Shown piece after piece: positions 1-8,935 of a stretch of 39,060 nt of DNA. The DNA is from Myxococcaceae bacterium. GTDB lineage: Bacteria > Myxococcota > Myxococcia > Myxococcales > Myxococcaceae. Position 1 is the first letter of the stretch. Each line of letters opens with the position of its first letter. A program made the translations under genes and the position numbers. The stretch is taken from positions 1-39,060 of the forward strand of contig JAFGNZ010000289.1 of NCBI GenBank assembly GCA_016926755.1. The letters are read 5' to 3'. Under the pieces are notes generated by a model. It saw only the letters and a list, made by a program, of their open reading frames with translations. It did not search any database and was not told the origin of the DNA.

Positions 1-472
1 CCCGCCCGTTCAGCACCACCCGCCCCTCCTCCAGCCGCGCCATCCCCCGCGTCGCCTTCGGATCCTCGCCGCGCTGGAGCCGGCCCAGCAGCTCGCGCAG
101 CAGGTGCTCGCCCTCTCCCACCGCCACCAGCTCGAAGCCCGCGCGCAGCGTCTGCTCCGTCTCGGCCGTGGCGTGCACCCCGCCCGCGATGCAGAGCACC
201 CGCCGGCCCTCCAGCCGCTCGCGGACCCAGGCCAGCTCCGCCGCCGCCGCGCCGAAGCTCGCCGAGTAGAACGACCAGGCCACCACCACCGCGTAGCCCT
301 CGTCCGCGCGCTGGCGCACCGTGGCCAGCAGCGTCTCGCGGTCCCGAGGGAAGTGCAGCGGCACGTCCGCCAGCGACGGGTCCGACTCGACGGCGCCAGC
401 CAGCACCGTGAAGGCGTACTTCCCCGGGTACTGGTAGCTCAGGACGAGCGCGACCTTCCCGTGAGTGCCCAT
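1..472 (-). CDS. B12-binding domain/radical SAM protein (N-terminal part, cut by window edge)
   Basis: The minus strand is open from ATG at 472 to the window edge, giving 157 residues of N-terminus. It begins MGTHGKVALVLSYQYPGKYA. It then shows a Rossmann-like cobalamin-binding pattern: a strand and helix (VVVAWSFYSASF), IAGGVHATAE, and GFELVAVGEGEHLLRELL. The GGxHAT and VxGEGE elements are typical of the B12-binding domain that precedes a radical SAM domain in this superfamily. The radical SAM CxxxCxxC motif would lie beyond the window, so the reaction cannot be named. The gene is divergent from the Uma2 gene across 92 bp. The family-level call is good; the substrate is unknown. Confidence 0.75.
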   Translation of the reverse strand, partial: MGTHGKVALVLSYQYPGKYAFTVLAGAVESDPSLADVPLHFPRDRETLLATVRQRADEGYAVVVAWSFYSASFGAAAAELAWVRERLEGRRVLCIAGGVHATAETEQTLRAGFELVAVGEGEHLLRELLGRLQRGEDPKATRGMARLEEGRVVLNGR

Positions 473-564
473 GCGCGCAAGATGATGCCACACCCGTCCT
501 CCGGCGACGATTCGTGGCGCAGGGTGGTTGACCGGAGGGGCCACACGCCGCACGCTTCCAAGGC

Positions 565-1377
565 ATGGCGCGAGAGTGGCAGGGCTTCAATGAGTTTCCT
601 CGGGCGCCCACCCAGCAGGAGTGGGAGGCGATGAGCCCACGGGAGCGCGAGCGGGCGGTGGCCTCGTTGCCTGGAGAGGTGACGTGGGAGGAGATGTCCC
701 CTCCGGAGGGGGATCGGCACTTCCAGGCCAAGGTGCGGGCGCTGGACTCGCTCAGGGGCTACTTCACCCGCCAGCGTCGCAAGGTGTACCTGGCGGCGGA
801 GCTGCCCGTGTACTACCCGGGAGAGCGGCGCTTCGCGCCGGACCTGCTGGCGGTGCTGGAGGTGGAGCCCCACGAGCGCCAGAAGTGGGTCGTGAGCGCC
901 GAGGGCAAGGGGCTCAACTTCGTGCTCGAGGTCCATGTTGGCGGCGACCGGAAGAAGGATGCCGAGGTGAACGTGGAGCGGTATGCGAGGCTGGGCATCC
1001 CCGAGTACTTCATCTATGACCGGGGCCGACAGTGGCTGGGGGGATATCGACTGCCGGAGCCCGGCGCGAAGGCCTATGCGCCCATCCTCCCGCAGCATGG
1101 CCGGTACACCTCGGAGCAGCTCGGGTTGGAGCTCCAGGTGGAGAACGAGCGGCTGCGCTTCTGGATCGGCCACGCTCCGTTGCTGGATTCAGAGGAGCTC
1201 ATCGTCCGGCTGGAGGATTTGACGGCAGGGCTGCAGCAACGTGCGGACGAGGAGGCCCGACGCGCCGAGGAGGAGGCCCGACGCCGGGAAGAGGCGGAGC
1301 AACGCCTCGCGGAGTCAGAGCGGCGCGTGGCGGAGCTCCAGGCCGAGTTGGAGCGGCTCAAGGGCAACAAAGGCTGA
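565..1377 (+). CDS. Uma2-family (DUF820) endonuclease-like protein with C-terminal coiled coil
   Basis: The 270-residue protein has the PD-(D/E)XK-like core of the Uma2/DUF820 family at about residues 60-165. The signs are YYPGERRFAPDLLAV (metal-site Asp), FVLEVHVGGDRKKDAEV (the Glu and Lys of the core) and ERYARLGIPEYFIYD, the family's signature end. The last 60 residues (about 210-270) are an uninterrupted charged coiled coil rich in Glu, Arg and Ala, with heptad-like EEARR repeats, ending in ERLKGNKG. Uma2 proteins are abundant in myxobacteria and cyanobacteria and their cellular role is unclear. No good Shine-Dalgarno sequence lies before the ATG at 565 (GGAGGGG is about 25 bp upstream), so the start is the least certain part. 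Membership is clear; nuclease activity is inferred from the fold. Confidence 0.82.
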   Translation: MAREWQGFNEFPRAPTQQEWEAMSPRERERAVASLPGEVTWEEMSPPEGDRHFQAKVRALDSLRGYFTRQRRKVYLAAELPVYYPGERRFAPDLLAVLEVEPHERQKWVVSAEGKGLNFVLEVHVGGDRKKDAEVNVERYARLGIPEYFIYDRGRQWLGGYRLPEPGAKAYAPILPQHGRYTSEQLGLELQVENERLRFWIGHAPLLDSEELIVRLEDLTAGLQQRADEEARRAEEEARRREEAEQRLAESERRVAELQAELERLKGNKG

Positions 1378-1518
1378 GCTCCGGGCCCGCGCTTGACGCG
1401 AGGAGTCGGAGGCACGCCAGGGGAGGGGACGGCGGATCGCAACTTCAGGGCTTCCTGGCCGATAATAAAGCGAGTGAGCCGAGCCAGGACCCAGCTCGGG
1501 CCTGCCTCCGGAGGAGCC

Positions 1519-1950
1519 ATGCACGTCAACAACCTGGGCGGCGCGCGGATGCCCGTCACCACCGCGGAGCGCACGACCCAGACCGCTCGCACCAGCTTCG
1601 GCACGCTCCTGCAGGGAGCCGCGAGCATCCCCACGACGAGCCCCGCGGCGATCCCCGGCTCCAGCATCGTCGCCACGGCGATCGCCAACAGCTCCGGCGG
1701 CACCCCTGGCTCCGGCTTCGGCGCACCCTATCTCCAGGGGACGCCCACGGGCGTGCCCGTACCGGGCCTCGGCGGTGCCACCCCCGCCGCTCCCGCCGGC
1801 TCGGAGTTCAACGGTGAGCTGACGGGCATGATGCAGGAGCAGCAGCAGAAGATGCTGGCGATCCGCGAGCTCGTGCAGATGTCCCTGATGTCGTTCATGC
1901 AGGGCATCTTCGCCATGGGCCAGAACCGCCCGCAGCCCTCGGCGGACTGA
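1519..1950 (+). CDS. Small protein of unknown function (low-complexity body, Met/Gln-rich C-terminal helix)
   Basis: ATG at 1519 follows a strong GGAGGAG ribosome-binding site at 1510-1516 and opens a 143-residue frame with the third-position G/C bias of its neighbours. The first 100 residues are rich in Gly, Ser, Thr, Ala and Pro and look disordered. Residues about 105-140 form a predicted amphipathic helix rich in Met and Gln (MMQEQQQKMLAIRELVQMSL). There is no signal peptide or membrane span. I do not recognise the family. The helical tail suggests self-association or partner binding, which is inference only. It lies 141 bp after the Uma2 gene on the same strand and converges on the decarboxylase. 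Confidence 0.65.
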   Translation: MHVNNLGGARMPVTTAERTTQTARTSFGTLLQGAASIPTTSPAAIPGSSIVATAIANSSGGTPGSGFGAPYLQGTPTGVPVPGLGGATPAAPAGSEFNGELTGMMQEQQQKMLAIRELVQMSLMSFMQGIFAMGQNRPQPSAD

Positions 1951-1983
1951 ACCTCTCCGCCCAAGAGGCGCGCACGGCCCCCC

Positions 1984-3498
1984 TCACTCTTCGATGAGCC
2001 GCTGCAGCGCCTCCCAGCACGCGCGCACGTGCTGCTCCTGCGTGCGGACGGCCCCAATGGCCATCCGCAGCACGTACCGCGCGGGCGCGCCATCCACCCC
2101 CGGCAGCACGGTGTGGGTGAGGAACACGCTCCCGGTGGCGTTCAGGCGATCCAGCAGCGCGCGGTTGCGCGCGTCCGTGGCCTCGGGCGGCTCCCCCGGA
2201 CGCGGCGCGAGGCGGAAGCACACCAGGCTCAGCGAGCGCGGCACCGCCAGCTCGAAGCGCGCATCCCCACGCACCCAGGACTCGAACAGCCCCGCCAGGC
2301 GCACGTGCTCGCGGATGTAGGCCCGCAGGCCGCGCGCGCCGTAGTGGCGCAGGACGAACCACAGCTTCAGCGCGCGGAAGCGACGGCCGAGCTCCACCTG
2401 CCAGTCGCGGTAGTCGATGACGGCGCCGCTGGCGCTGGCCGCGTTGCGCAGGTACTCGGGCGTCACGCTGAGCGCCTCCACCAGCGCGGCGCGATCCCGC
2501 GTGTAGAAGGCGTCGCAGTCGAAGTTGGTCAGCAGCCACTTGTGCGGGTTCATGGCGAACGAGTCCGCCGCCTCGATCCCCGCGGCGAGGCCCTGGTGCT
2601 CCGGGCAGATGAGCGCCGAGCCCGCCCACGCCGCGTCCACGTGCAGCCAGCCCCCCATGGCGCTCAGCCCCGTGCGTGCCATCACCTCACTCAGCCGACT
2701 CAGGGGATCCACCGCCCCCGAGGAGGTGGTACCGAGCGTGGCGCACACGAAGAAGGGCTGACGGCCCGCGGCCAGATCCTCGGCGATGGCGCGCTCCAGC
2801 GCCTCCGGGCTCAAGGCGTAGGAGGCATCCGTCTCCAGGAGGCGCACGTGCGTGGTGTCGCTCGCGTCGCGCGCCACCCCGCACAGCATGGCCGCCTTGA
2901 GCACGGAGGAGTGCGCCTGCGTGGAGGCGTAGGCGACCAGCGGCGCGTCCCCGGGGCGCTTGCGCCGCACACGCGCGCGGGCCGCCACCATCGCCACCAG
3001 CGTGGACTCGCTCGCGGTGCCCTGGATGACGCCGCCCCCGGTGCTGGAGGTGGAGCGGAAGGCCGCGGGCAGCCCCAGCAGCTCCGCCAACCAGTCCAAC
3101 ACGCGCGTCTCCAGCTCGGTGCAGGAGGGGCTCGTGGACCAGAGCATCCCCTGGACGCCCAGCCCCGCGGACAGCAGCTCCCCGAGCACCGACGGGCCCG
3201 AGACATTGGCCGGGAAGTAGGCGAAGAAGGAGGGAGACTGCCAGTGGGTGACGCCCGGCAGCACCACCGACTCCAGGTCCTCGAAGACGGCGCCCCAGCC
3301 CTCGCGCCCGCCGAGCCCCTCCTCGGGTGGGTGCAGCGGCAGCTTCGCCAGCACCTCGCCCGGCGCTACCTGCGCGCGCACTGGAAAGGACTCCATCCGC
3401 TCCCAGTAGTCGGCGATCCAGTCGACCATCTGGTGGCCCAGCCGCCGGAAGTCCTCGGCCTCCAGGTGGGGCACTGCCTCGTCGCGCTCCTCGCTCAT
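1984..3498 (-). CDS. PLP-dependent aromatic-L-amino-acid decarboxylase (group II)
   Basis: The 504-residue protein fits group II pyridoxal-phosphate decarboxylases (the tryptophan/tyrosine/DOPA decarboxylase branch). The PLP lysine is K320 in AMNPHKWLL. The cofactor-ring Asp is D288 in LHVDAAWAGSA, and the stacking His is H196 in STQAHSSV. PANVSGPSVLGELLSAGLG near residue 97 is the family's substrate-site region. Members remove the carboxyl group from an aromatic amino acid to give an arylalkylamine and CO2 in the cytoplasm; the exact substrate cannot be read from motifs. The ATG start at 3498 matches the usual family N-terminus (MVDWIADYW about 25 residues in). It is divergent from astA across 157 bp. 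Confidence 0.92.
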   Translation of the reverse strand: MSEERDEAVPHLEAEDFRRLGHQMVDWIADYWERMESFPVRAQVAPGEVLAKLPLHPPEEGLGGREGWGAVFEDLESVVLPGVTHWQSPSFFAYFPANVSGPSVLGELLSAGLGVQGMLWSTSPSCTELETRVLDWLAELLGLPAAFRSTSSTGGGVIQGTASESTLVAMVAARARVRRKRPGDAPLVAYASTQAHSSVLKAAMLCGVARDASDTTHVRLLETDASYALSPEALERAIAEDLAAGRQPFFVCATLGTTSSGAVDPLSRLSEVMARTGLSAMGGWLHVDAAWAGSALICPEHQGLAAGIEAADSFAMNPHKWLLTNFDCDAFYTRDRAALVEALSVTPEYLRNAASASGAVIDYRDWQVELGRRFRALKLWFVLRHYGARGLRAYIREHVRLAGLFESWVRGDARFELAVPRSLSLVCFRLAPRPGEPPEATDARNRALLDRLNATGSVFLTHTVLPGVDGAPARYVLRMAIGAVRTQEQHVRACWEALQRLIEE

Positions 3499-3655
3499 GC
3501 CAGGGGGCGAACCCTAGCCGAGGGGCGACGTACCGTCATCTACATGACGCACGGCGGCAATCCGGGCACGCAGACAAGGGGCTGACGGGCGGCAGGCGTG
3601 GTGTATGGTCCTCCCCCCTCCGCGGTGCCCTCCTGGCGGGTGCCCCAGGTGTCCC

Positions 3656-4681
3656 ATGCTCGTCCTGCGCGACGTCCAGAAGAGTGACCTCGCCGGCCTC
3701 AAGCGGCTCGCCGCCGTCCTCAACACCGTCAACCTGCCCAACAACGAGGAGACGCTCTCCGCCATCATCGACAAGTCGGTGCGGAGCTTCGCCGGCAAGC
3801 CGAAGAACCCGCTGGAGCGCGAGTACCTCTTCGTGCTCGAGGATCCGCGCAACCAGGCCATCATCGGCACGTCGATGATCATCGCCCAGCACGGCACGTA
3901 CGAGGCGCCTCACATCTACTACGAGGTCAGCGAGCGCGAGCATTACTCGGCCTCCATCAAGCAGCACCTGCGGCACAAGGTGCTCTCCATCGCCTACCAC
4001 TACGAGGGCCCCACGGAGGTGGGCGGGCTGGTGGTGGATCCGCCCTACCGCGCCACCCCGGACAAGCCGGGCAAGCAGCTGTCCTTCGTGCGCTTCCTCT
4101 TCATCGCCATGCACCGGCGCCTGTTCCGGCCCCGGGTGCTGGCGGAGCTGCTGCCGCCGCTGCTGCCGGATGGGCGCAGCCTGCTGTGGGAGGCGTGCGG
4201 CCGGAAGTTCACCGGCCTCACCTACCAGGAGGCGGACCGGCTCAGCCGGCAGAACAAGGAGTTCATCAAGGAGCTGTTCCCCGCCTCGGACATCTACGCC
4301 ACCCTCTTCCCCGCGCGGGTACAGAAGGTGCTGGGCGAGGTGGGCCCGCAGACGCGTGGCGTGCAGCGCATGCTGGAGCGCATCGGCTTCCGGTACGTGG
4401 AGCGCATCGATCCGTTCGACGGCGGGCCGCACTTCGAGGCCAACGTGGCGGACATCACCCTGGTGCGCCGCTACCGCACGGTGAAGCTCGCCGACGAGGA
4501 CTTCGAGCAGGAGGGCGATGAGCTGCTCGTCGCCTGCGAGCGCGAGTCGGGCCGCAACCGCTTCCGCGCCGTGCGTACCCAGGGGCGCGTGGAAGACCAG
4601 CTCCTCTACCTGCCCGCCCCCGCCAAGGAGGCGCTCGGCGTGGCCACCGGGGCGAAGCTGTCCCTCATCCCCTTCGAATAA
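3656..4681 (+). CDS. astA: Arginine N-succinyltransferase
   Basis: The 341-residue protein transfers succinyl from succinyl-CoA to L-arginine, the first step of the arginine succinyltransferase catabolic pathway. Recognisable family stretches are MLVLRDVQKSDLAGL at the N-terminus, FVLEDPRNQAIIGTSMI, GGLVVDPPYRATPDKPGKQL, ELLPPLLPDGRSLLWEACG and RMLERIGFRYVERIDPFDGG. Length is close to the roughly 340 residues of E. coli AstA. The frame is open from an earlier ATG at 3605, but those 17 extra residues are Pro/Cys-rich and unlike the family, so 3656 is chosen. No astB, astC, astD or astE gene is nearby, so the pathway is not completed here. It converges on the transglutaminase-like gene with a 10-bp gap. 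Confidence 0.93.
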   Translation: MLVLRDVQKSDLAGLKRLAAVLNTVNLPNNEETLSAIIDKSVRSFAGKPKNPLEREYLFVLEDPRNQAIIGTSMIIAQHGTYEAPHIYYEVSEREHYSASIKQHLRHKVLSIAYHYEGPTEVGGLVVDPPYRATPDKPGKQLSFVRFLFIAMHRRLFRPRVLAELLPPLLPDGRSLLWEACGRKFTGLTYQEADRLSRQNKEFIKELFPASDIYATLFPARVQKVLGEVGPQTRGVQRMLERIGFRYVERIDPFDGGPHFEANVADITLVRRYRTVKLADEDFEQEGDELLVACERESGRNRFRAVRTQGRVEDQLLYLPAPAKEALGVATGAKLSLIPFE

Positions 4682-4691
4682 GGGATGGCGC

Positions 4692-5789
4692 TCACGGCGC
4701 TCGCCGTACGACGCGGTGCCTCCCACGCAGCAGCTCCAGCCAGCGCTCGCCCGCCTGGTGGGGGGAGCCCCGGGAATCCACCAGCGCCAGGGGCAGGTGC
4801 GTCTCCGGGCGCACCGGATCCAGGGAGGTGGGATCCAGCTCCAGCACGCCCCCGCCCTTCAACGCCACGCGCACCCACGCGTGGGGGCGCGCGGGGCCCT
4901 CGTCCGCCGCGAGCAGGCCGTGCACCAGCGCCACCCGCTGGCCGAGCGCCGCCGCCTCCGCCGCGAAGCGCAGCGCGTGGGCCAGGCACCCTCCCGCCTC
5001 ACCCGCGCCCCCCTCGCGCCAGTCCGCCGCGCCCGGCCCCTTCTCCGGGAAGGCCGCATGCACCCGCGCCGCCAGGGCTCGCGCCGCGGCGGCCTCCCAC
5101 GGCGTCATCCCCTCCAGCCGCGCGGGCACCGGCCACGGCGGCTCGAACGCGAGCGCCCCCCGCGTGCCCTCCACGGGGACCCCCTGAGAGAAGAGCTCCG
5201 GCGGCGGGCGCAGCCGCTCCCCGGGCGCCGCCACGGTGAAGCGGGAGTCCCCCACCTCGAGCACCTCGAGCCGCCCGCCCGCGCCGTACCGGGCCCGAAA
5301 GGGTGTGCCCAGCAGCGAGCCCTCCACCTCGCGCCCCCGGACGGCCGTGACGCAGTGCGGCCCCTCGCGGCCCGTCAGCTCTTCACGCGCCGTCACACAG
5401 CCGGTGCGCGGCGGCCCCCGCCACAGCCACAGCGCCTGGGGCACGCTGCCCGAGCCCTCCACCCCCCCACGCGCATCCAGCTTCAGCTTCACCTCCCGTG
5501 TCAGCGCCCCCACCCGGCCCTCGCGCGTGTGCAGGTGGAGCGAGGCATAGGTGAAGCGCCCCGGCGCTCGCGTCAGCGTCACCATCCCCACCGGCACCCC
5601 CCGCCAGGCGAAGAGGTAACGGGCTGAGTCCTCTCCCCCCTGGGGCACGGAGGACCCGCCCCCCACCAGCCCTGTAGACGTAGCGGGTAGGACCAGGGCC
5701 AGGGCGGCGAGCAGGCCCCAGGAGGGGCCCGGGCGTGCACGGTTTTGAGGTACGGAGTGAAAAGGCAGGGTAGCGTCGCGGCTGCTCAT
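4692..5789 (-). CDS. Secreted transglutaminase-like (papain-fold) protein
   Basis: The 365-residue protein has a hydrophobic N-terminal segment (about residues 22-40, [17 protein letters not shown]) consistent with a signal peptide or anchor. An N-terminal beta-rich region (60-200) follows, then a transglutaminase-like core. The triad is visible: C268 in [14 protein letters not shown]303 in [10 protein letters not shown] and D319 in [10 protein letters not shown]. In bacteria such domains act as peptidases, amidases or cross-linkers in the envelope; the substrate is not evident. The first in-frame start inside the plausible range is ATG at 5789, which overlaps the divergent start of the next gene. 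No Shine-Dalgarno sequence precedes it. A further upstream GTG (5876) would run deep into the divergent gene and is rejected. Confidence 0.8.
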   Translation of the reverse strand: MSSRDATLPFHSVPQNRARPGPSWGLLAALALVLPATSTGLVGGGSSVPQGGEDSARYLFAWRGVPVGMVTLTRAPGRFTYASLHLHTREGRVGALTREVKLKLDARGGVEGSGSVPQALWLWRGPPRTGCVTAREELTGREGPHCVTAVRGREVEGSLLGTPFRARYGAGGRLEVLEVGDSRFTVAAPGERLRPPPELFSQGVPVEGTRGALAFEPPWPVPARLEGMTPWEAAAARALAARVHAAFPEKGPGAADWREGGAGEAGGCLAHALRFAAEAAALGQRVALVHGLLAADEGPARPHAWVRVALKGGGVLELDPTSLDPVRPETHLPLALVDSRGSPHQAGERWLELLRGRHRVVRRAP

Positions 5790-5790
5790 G
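5787..5790. promoter_or_regulatory. Overlapping divergent start codons (CATG)
   Basis: The palindrome CATG holds the predicted ATG of the plus-strand chemoreceptor-like gene (5788-5790) and the ATG of the minus-strand transglutaminase-like gene (5789-5787). Neither ATG has a convincing Shine-Dalgarno sequence. Each gene's promoter and any leader must therefore lie inside the other's coding sequence, unless transcripts are leaderless or a start is misplaced. Confidence 0.5.
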
Positions 5791-8700
5791 GGAGCCAAAC
5801 GGTACCTCTTCGGCTTTGGCCTCGTCGGGGGACTCGCGACCGCGCTGATCCTTGGCGGGCTGATGCGCGCGCTCACGGGAGAGCCGCGCTTCCTGGGCGG
5901 TTGGCTCCTGCTGCTCGTGGTGACGCCGCTGCTCTACCTGCTGGGTGGGTGGCTCACCTGGTTCGCCTGGGCCGGGCGGCGCGGGCGGACGCGCCGGCGC
6001 GTCATCACCCGGCTGGCCGAGGGAGATCTCTCCTTCTCCACGCGCGCCGAGTTCGAGGGGCGGGAGGACGTGCACCGCCTCATCGTGTCGCTGCGCCGGG
6101 CCATCTCCCAGGTGCAGCGGGTGACGGTGAACCTGCACCGCACCAGCACCAGCGTCTCCGAGCAGGCGCGCATGCTGCTGGAGGCCGCGCGGCGACAGGG
6201 CTCGGCGGTGGATCACTCGCTGACCGCGGTGGCCAGCATGGGCGAGAGCCTGAGCGCCACGGGCCAGCGCGTGGAGCAGATGGACAGCTTCGCCCACGAG
6301 ACGACGGACGCGCTGGTGGAGATGACGGAGCGGCTGCAGCAGGTGGGTCAGGCCCTCTCCATCCTGGACGAGTTCTCCCACCACACCAGCGAGCTGGTGC
6401 AGACCATGAGCGAGCGGCTGGCCCACATCGCCATGGCGGGCGACGAGCTGGCGCGCTTCGCCAACGAGGCGGAGAGCTTCGTCTCGCTGGTGAGCAACGG
6501 CATCGACGCCGTGCGCCGGCGCGCCAGCGAGACGAACCAGCTGGCCCTGGCGGTGACGGACACCGCCGAGCGCGGCGAGGAGCTGGTCAACGACAGCGTC
6601 AAGGGCATGTACCGCGTCGAGGAGACGGTGCGAAACGCCGCCGAGCTGGTGGACTCGCTCGGCGTGCGCTCGATGGCGATCGGCCGCATCGTGGACGTCA
6701 TCCAGGACATCGCGGATCAGACGAACCTGCTGGCGCTCAACGCCTCCATCATCGCCGCGCAGGCCGGCGAGCACGGGCGCCCCTTCGGCGTGGTGGCCAA
6801 CGAGATCCGCGGGCTGGCCGAGCGCACCGCGCGCTCCACGCGGGAGATCGCCTCCATGGTGACGAGCGTGCGCGAGGCGGTGGGCACCGCGGTGACGCTG
6901 GTGAAGGAGGGGCGGGAGCAGGCCACCGTGGGCGTGCAGCTGGGAGACAAGGCCGCGGCGGCGCTGGTGGAGATCCGCAACATCACCCAGCGCACCTTCG
7001 CGGCCGTGGAGTCCACGGTGGAGGAGACCAAGCGCCTGGAGCACCAGGGCTCCACGGTGTCGGAGGCCAGCCGCCGGGTGGCGCTCCAGGTGGACGACGT
7101 GACGCGGGCGGCCATCGAGCAGGTGGGGCAGGCGCGCGAGCTGGTGCGGCAGACGGGGGAGATGGCGCGGCTGGCGCGAGACGCCACGGACAAGGTGGAG
7201 GGCCAGGCCCGCACCGGCCACCAGCTCTCCGAGGCGGTGGTGCGGCTCACCGCGGCCATCGACGACATCCGCAAGGCTCACGGGGTGCTCACCCGCGGCG
7301 AGGGGGCCATCCGCGAGGAGGTCTCCCGCGTGCGCGAGGATGCCCGCCGCGTCATCCGCATCGGCGACGAGCTGAGCCGCACGGTGGATCAGCTCGGGCA
7401 CGAGACGGCGAGCCTGGAGTCGGAGGTGTTCCGCTTCCGCCTGCCCCGGCCGCGCCCCGGGGGCGAGCTGCGCGTCGGCATCCACCAGGCGGCGGCCCTG
7501 CGCTCGCGGCAGACGGTGGATCCCCTCTTCGCCGTGGAGAACCAGCTCTCGGAGCTGTGCGCGTGCGTCTTCTCCGGCCTGCTGCGGCTGGAGGATGGGG
7601 TGCTGGCGCCGGATCTGGCGGAGAACTGGGAGACGGACGCCTCGGCGCGCGTGTTCCGCTTCTTCCTGCGCCGCGGCGTCACCTTCCATGACGGCGCGAA
7701 GCTGACGGCGCACGACGTGAAGCGCCACTTCGAGCGGCTGCTCAACCCAGAGGTGCGCTCGCCGGACCGGACGCTGCTGGAGGACATCGCGGGCGTGCCC
7801 GACTACGTCAGCGGCACCGCGCGCGAGGTGAGCGGCATCAAGGTCATCGACGACACGACGCTGGAGATCCGGCTGAAGGAGCCCAAGGCCTTCTTCCTCC
7901 ACCTGCTGGCGCTGACGCCCACCACGATCGCCCGGGTGGATGCCACCGGGCAGCTGCTGGGCACCGGCCCCTACCGGCTGGAGCGCTTCGAGGCGGACCG
8001 CGTCGTCCTCGTCCGCAACGCCACCTACTTCCGCTCCGGGCAGCCCCTGCTGGACCGGCTCGAGTTCCGGCTGGTGGACTCGCGGCAGGCGGCGCTCGAG
8101 CAGCTCCAGGCGGGCCAGGTGGACTTCGTCTCCTTCCTCTACGCCCAGCAGGCGCAGTCCCCCGGCATGGAGATGTTCCAGGTCATCGCCAGCTCCACGC
8201 CCTCCACCGCCTTCGTGGGCCTCAACCTGCGTGAGCCCCTCTATGACGACGTGCGGGTGCGGCAGGCCATCCGGGCCGGGCTGGACGTCCCCAGCCTGGT
8301 GGAGCGGTTCCACCCAGGCGCGCGCGTGGCGCACACGCTCACCCCGCCGGAGCTGCTGCAGGACTCGGAGAGCGGCGCGATGGAGGGGCCGGACGTGGCG
8401 CGGGCCGAGCAGCTCTTGCGAGAGGCCGGCGTGCGCAAGGTGCCGCTGACGATCTACTACCCCGCGGGGCGCGACACCTCCGAGGAGGATCGGGTGCTGT
8501 TCCGGCCGCTCATCGAGGCGGGGCTGCTGGAGCTGCAGCACGTGGAGCTGCCCCCGCAGGACTACACGACGCGGCTGCGCGCCGGGCGCATCCCCGCCTT
8601 CCGGACGCTCTGGATCGCCGACTACCCGGATCCGGACAACTTCCTCTACTTCCTGCTGAACTCGAGCGCGCAGACCATCTACCCGCTCGGCTACAAGAAC

Positions 8701-8934
8701 CCGGAGCTGGACAAGCTGACGGCCGAGGCGCGCGCGTCCATTGATCCCGAGCTGCGCAACCAGCTCTACCGTCGCGCGGAGCACCTCTTCGAGCAGGACT
8801 GCCCGCTCATCCCCCTGTACCACGACCGCATCTACGCGGTCGCCACGCCCGCGGTGCAGGACCTGCGGCTGCACATGACGCCGCCCCAGGTGCGCTTCGA
8901 GGACCTCTGGGTGGACTCGGACTCGACGCCTTGA
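5788..8934 (+). CDS. Methyl-accepting signalling protein fused to a family-5 solute-binding domain
   Basis: The 1048-residue protein has two N-terminal membrane helices (about 8-28 and 37-60) joined by a short loop. A HAMP-like/linker region follows, then a long coiled coil with the chemoreceptor hairpin tip at about 300-350 ([40 protein letters not shown]). From about residue 558 to the end lies an SBP_bac_5 (OppA/DppA-like) domain: [50 protein letters not shown] and [11 protein letters not shown]. There is no membrane helix between the two domains, so both should be cytoplasmic; ordinary family-5 binding proteins are periplasmic. SgrR is a precedent for a cytoplasmic sensor using this fold. 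It likely reports a peptide-like or sugar-like ligand to a CheA/CheW array (inference). No che genes are adjacent. Confidence 0.9.
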   Translation: MGAKRYLFGFGLVGGLATALILGGLMRALTGEPRFLGGWLLLLVVTPLLYLLGGWLTWFAWAGRRGRTRRRVITRLAEGDLSFSTRAEFEGREDVHRLIVSLRRAISQVQRVTVNLHRTSTSVSEQARMLLEAARRQGSAVDHSLTAVASMGESLSATGQRVEQMDSFAHETTDALVEMTERLQQVGQALSILDEFSHHTSELVQTMSERLAHIAMAGDELARFANEAESFVSLVSNGIDAVRRRASETNQLALAVTDTAERGEELVNDSVKGMYRVEETVRNAAELVDSLGVRSMAIGRIVDVIQDIADQTNLLALNASIIAAQAGEHGRPFGVVANEIRGLAERTARSTREIASMVTSVREAVGTAVTLVKEGREQATVGVQLGDKAAAALVEIRNITQRTFAAVESTVEETKRLEHQGSTVSEASRRVALQVDDVTRAAIEQVGQARELVRQTGEMARLARDATDKVEGQARTGHQLSEAVVRLTAAIDDIRKAHGVLTRGEGAIREEVSRVREDARRVIRIGDELSRTVDQLGHETASLESEVFRFRLPRPRPGGELRVGIHQAAALRSRQTVDPLFAVENQLSELCACVFSGLLRLEDGVLAPDLAENWETDASARVFRFFLRRGVTFHDGAKLTAHDVKRHFERLLNPEVRSPDRTLLEDIAGVPDYVSGTAREVSGIKVIDDTTLEIRLKEPKAFFLHLLALTPTTIARVDATGQLLGTGPYRLERFEADRVVLVRNATYFRSGQPLLDRLEFRLVDSRQAALEQLQAGQVDFVSFLYAQQAQSPGMEMFQVIASSTPSTAFVGLNLREPLYDDVRVRQAIRAGLDVPSLVERFHPGARVAHTLTPPELLQDSESGAMEGPDVARAEQLLREAGVRKVPLTIYYPAGRDTSEEDRVLFRPLIEAGLLELQHVELPPQDYTTRLRAGRIPAFRTLWIADYPDPDNFLYFLLNSSAQTIYPLGYKNPELDKLTAEARASIDPELRNQLYRRAEHLFEQDCPLIPLYHDRIYAVATPAVQDLRLHMTPPQVRFEDLWVDSDSTP

Positions 8935-8935
8935 A

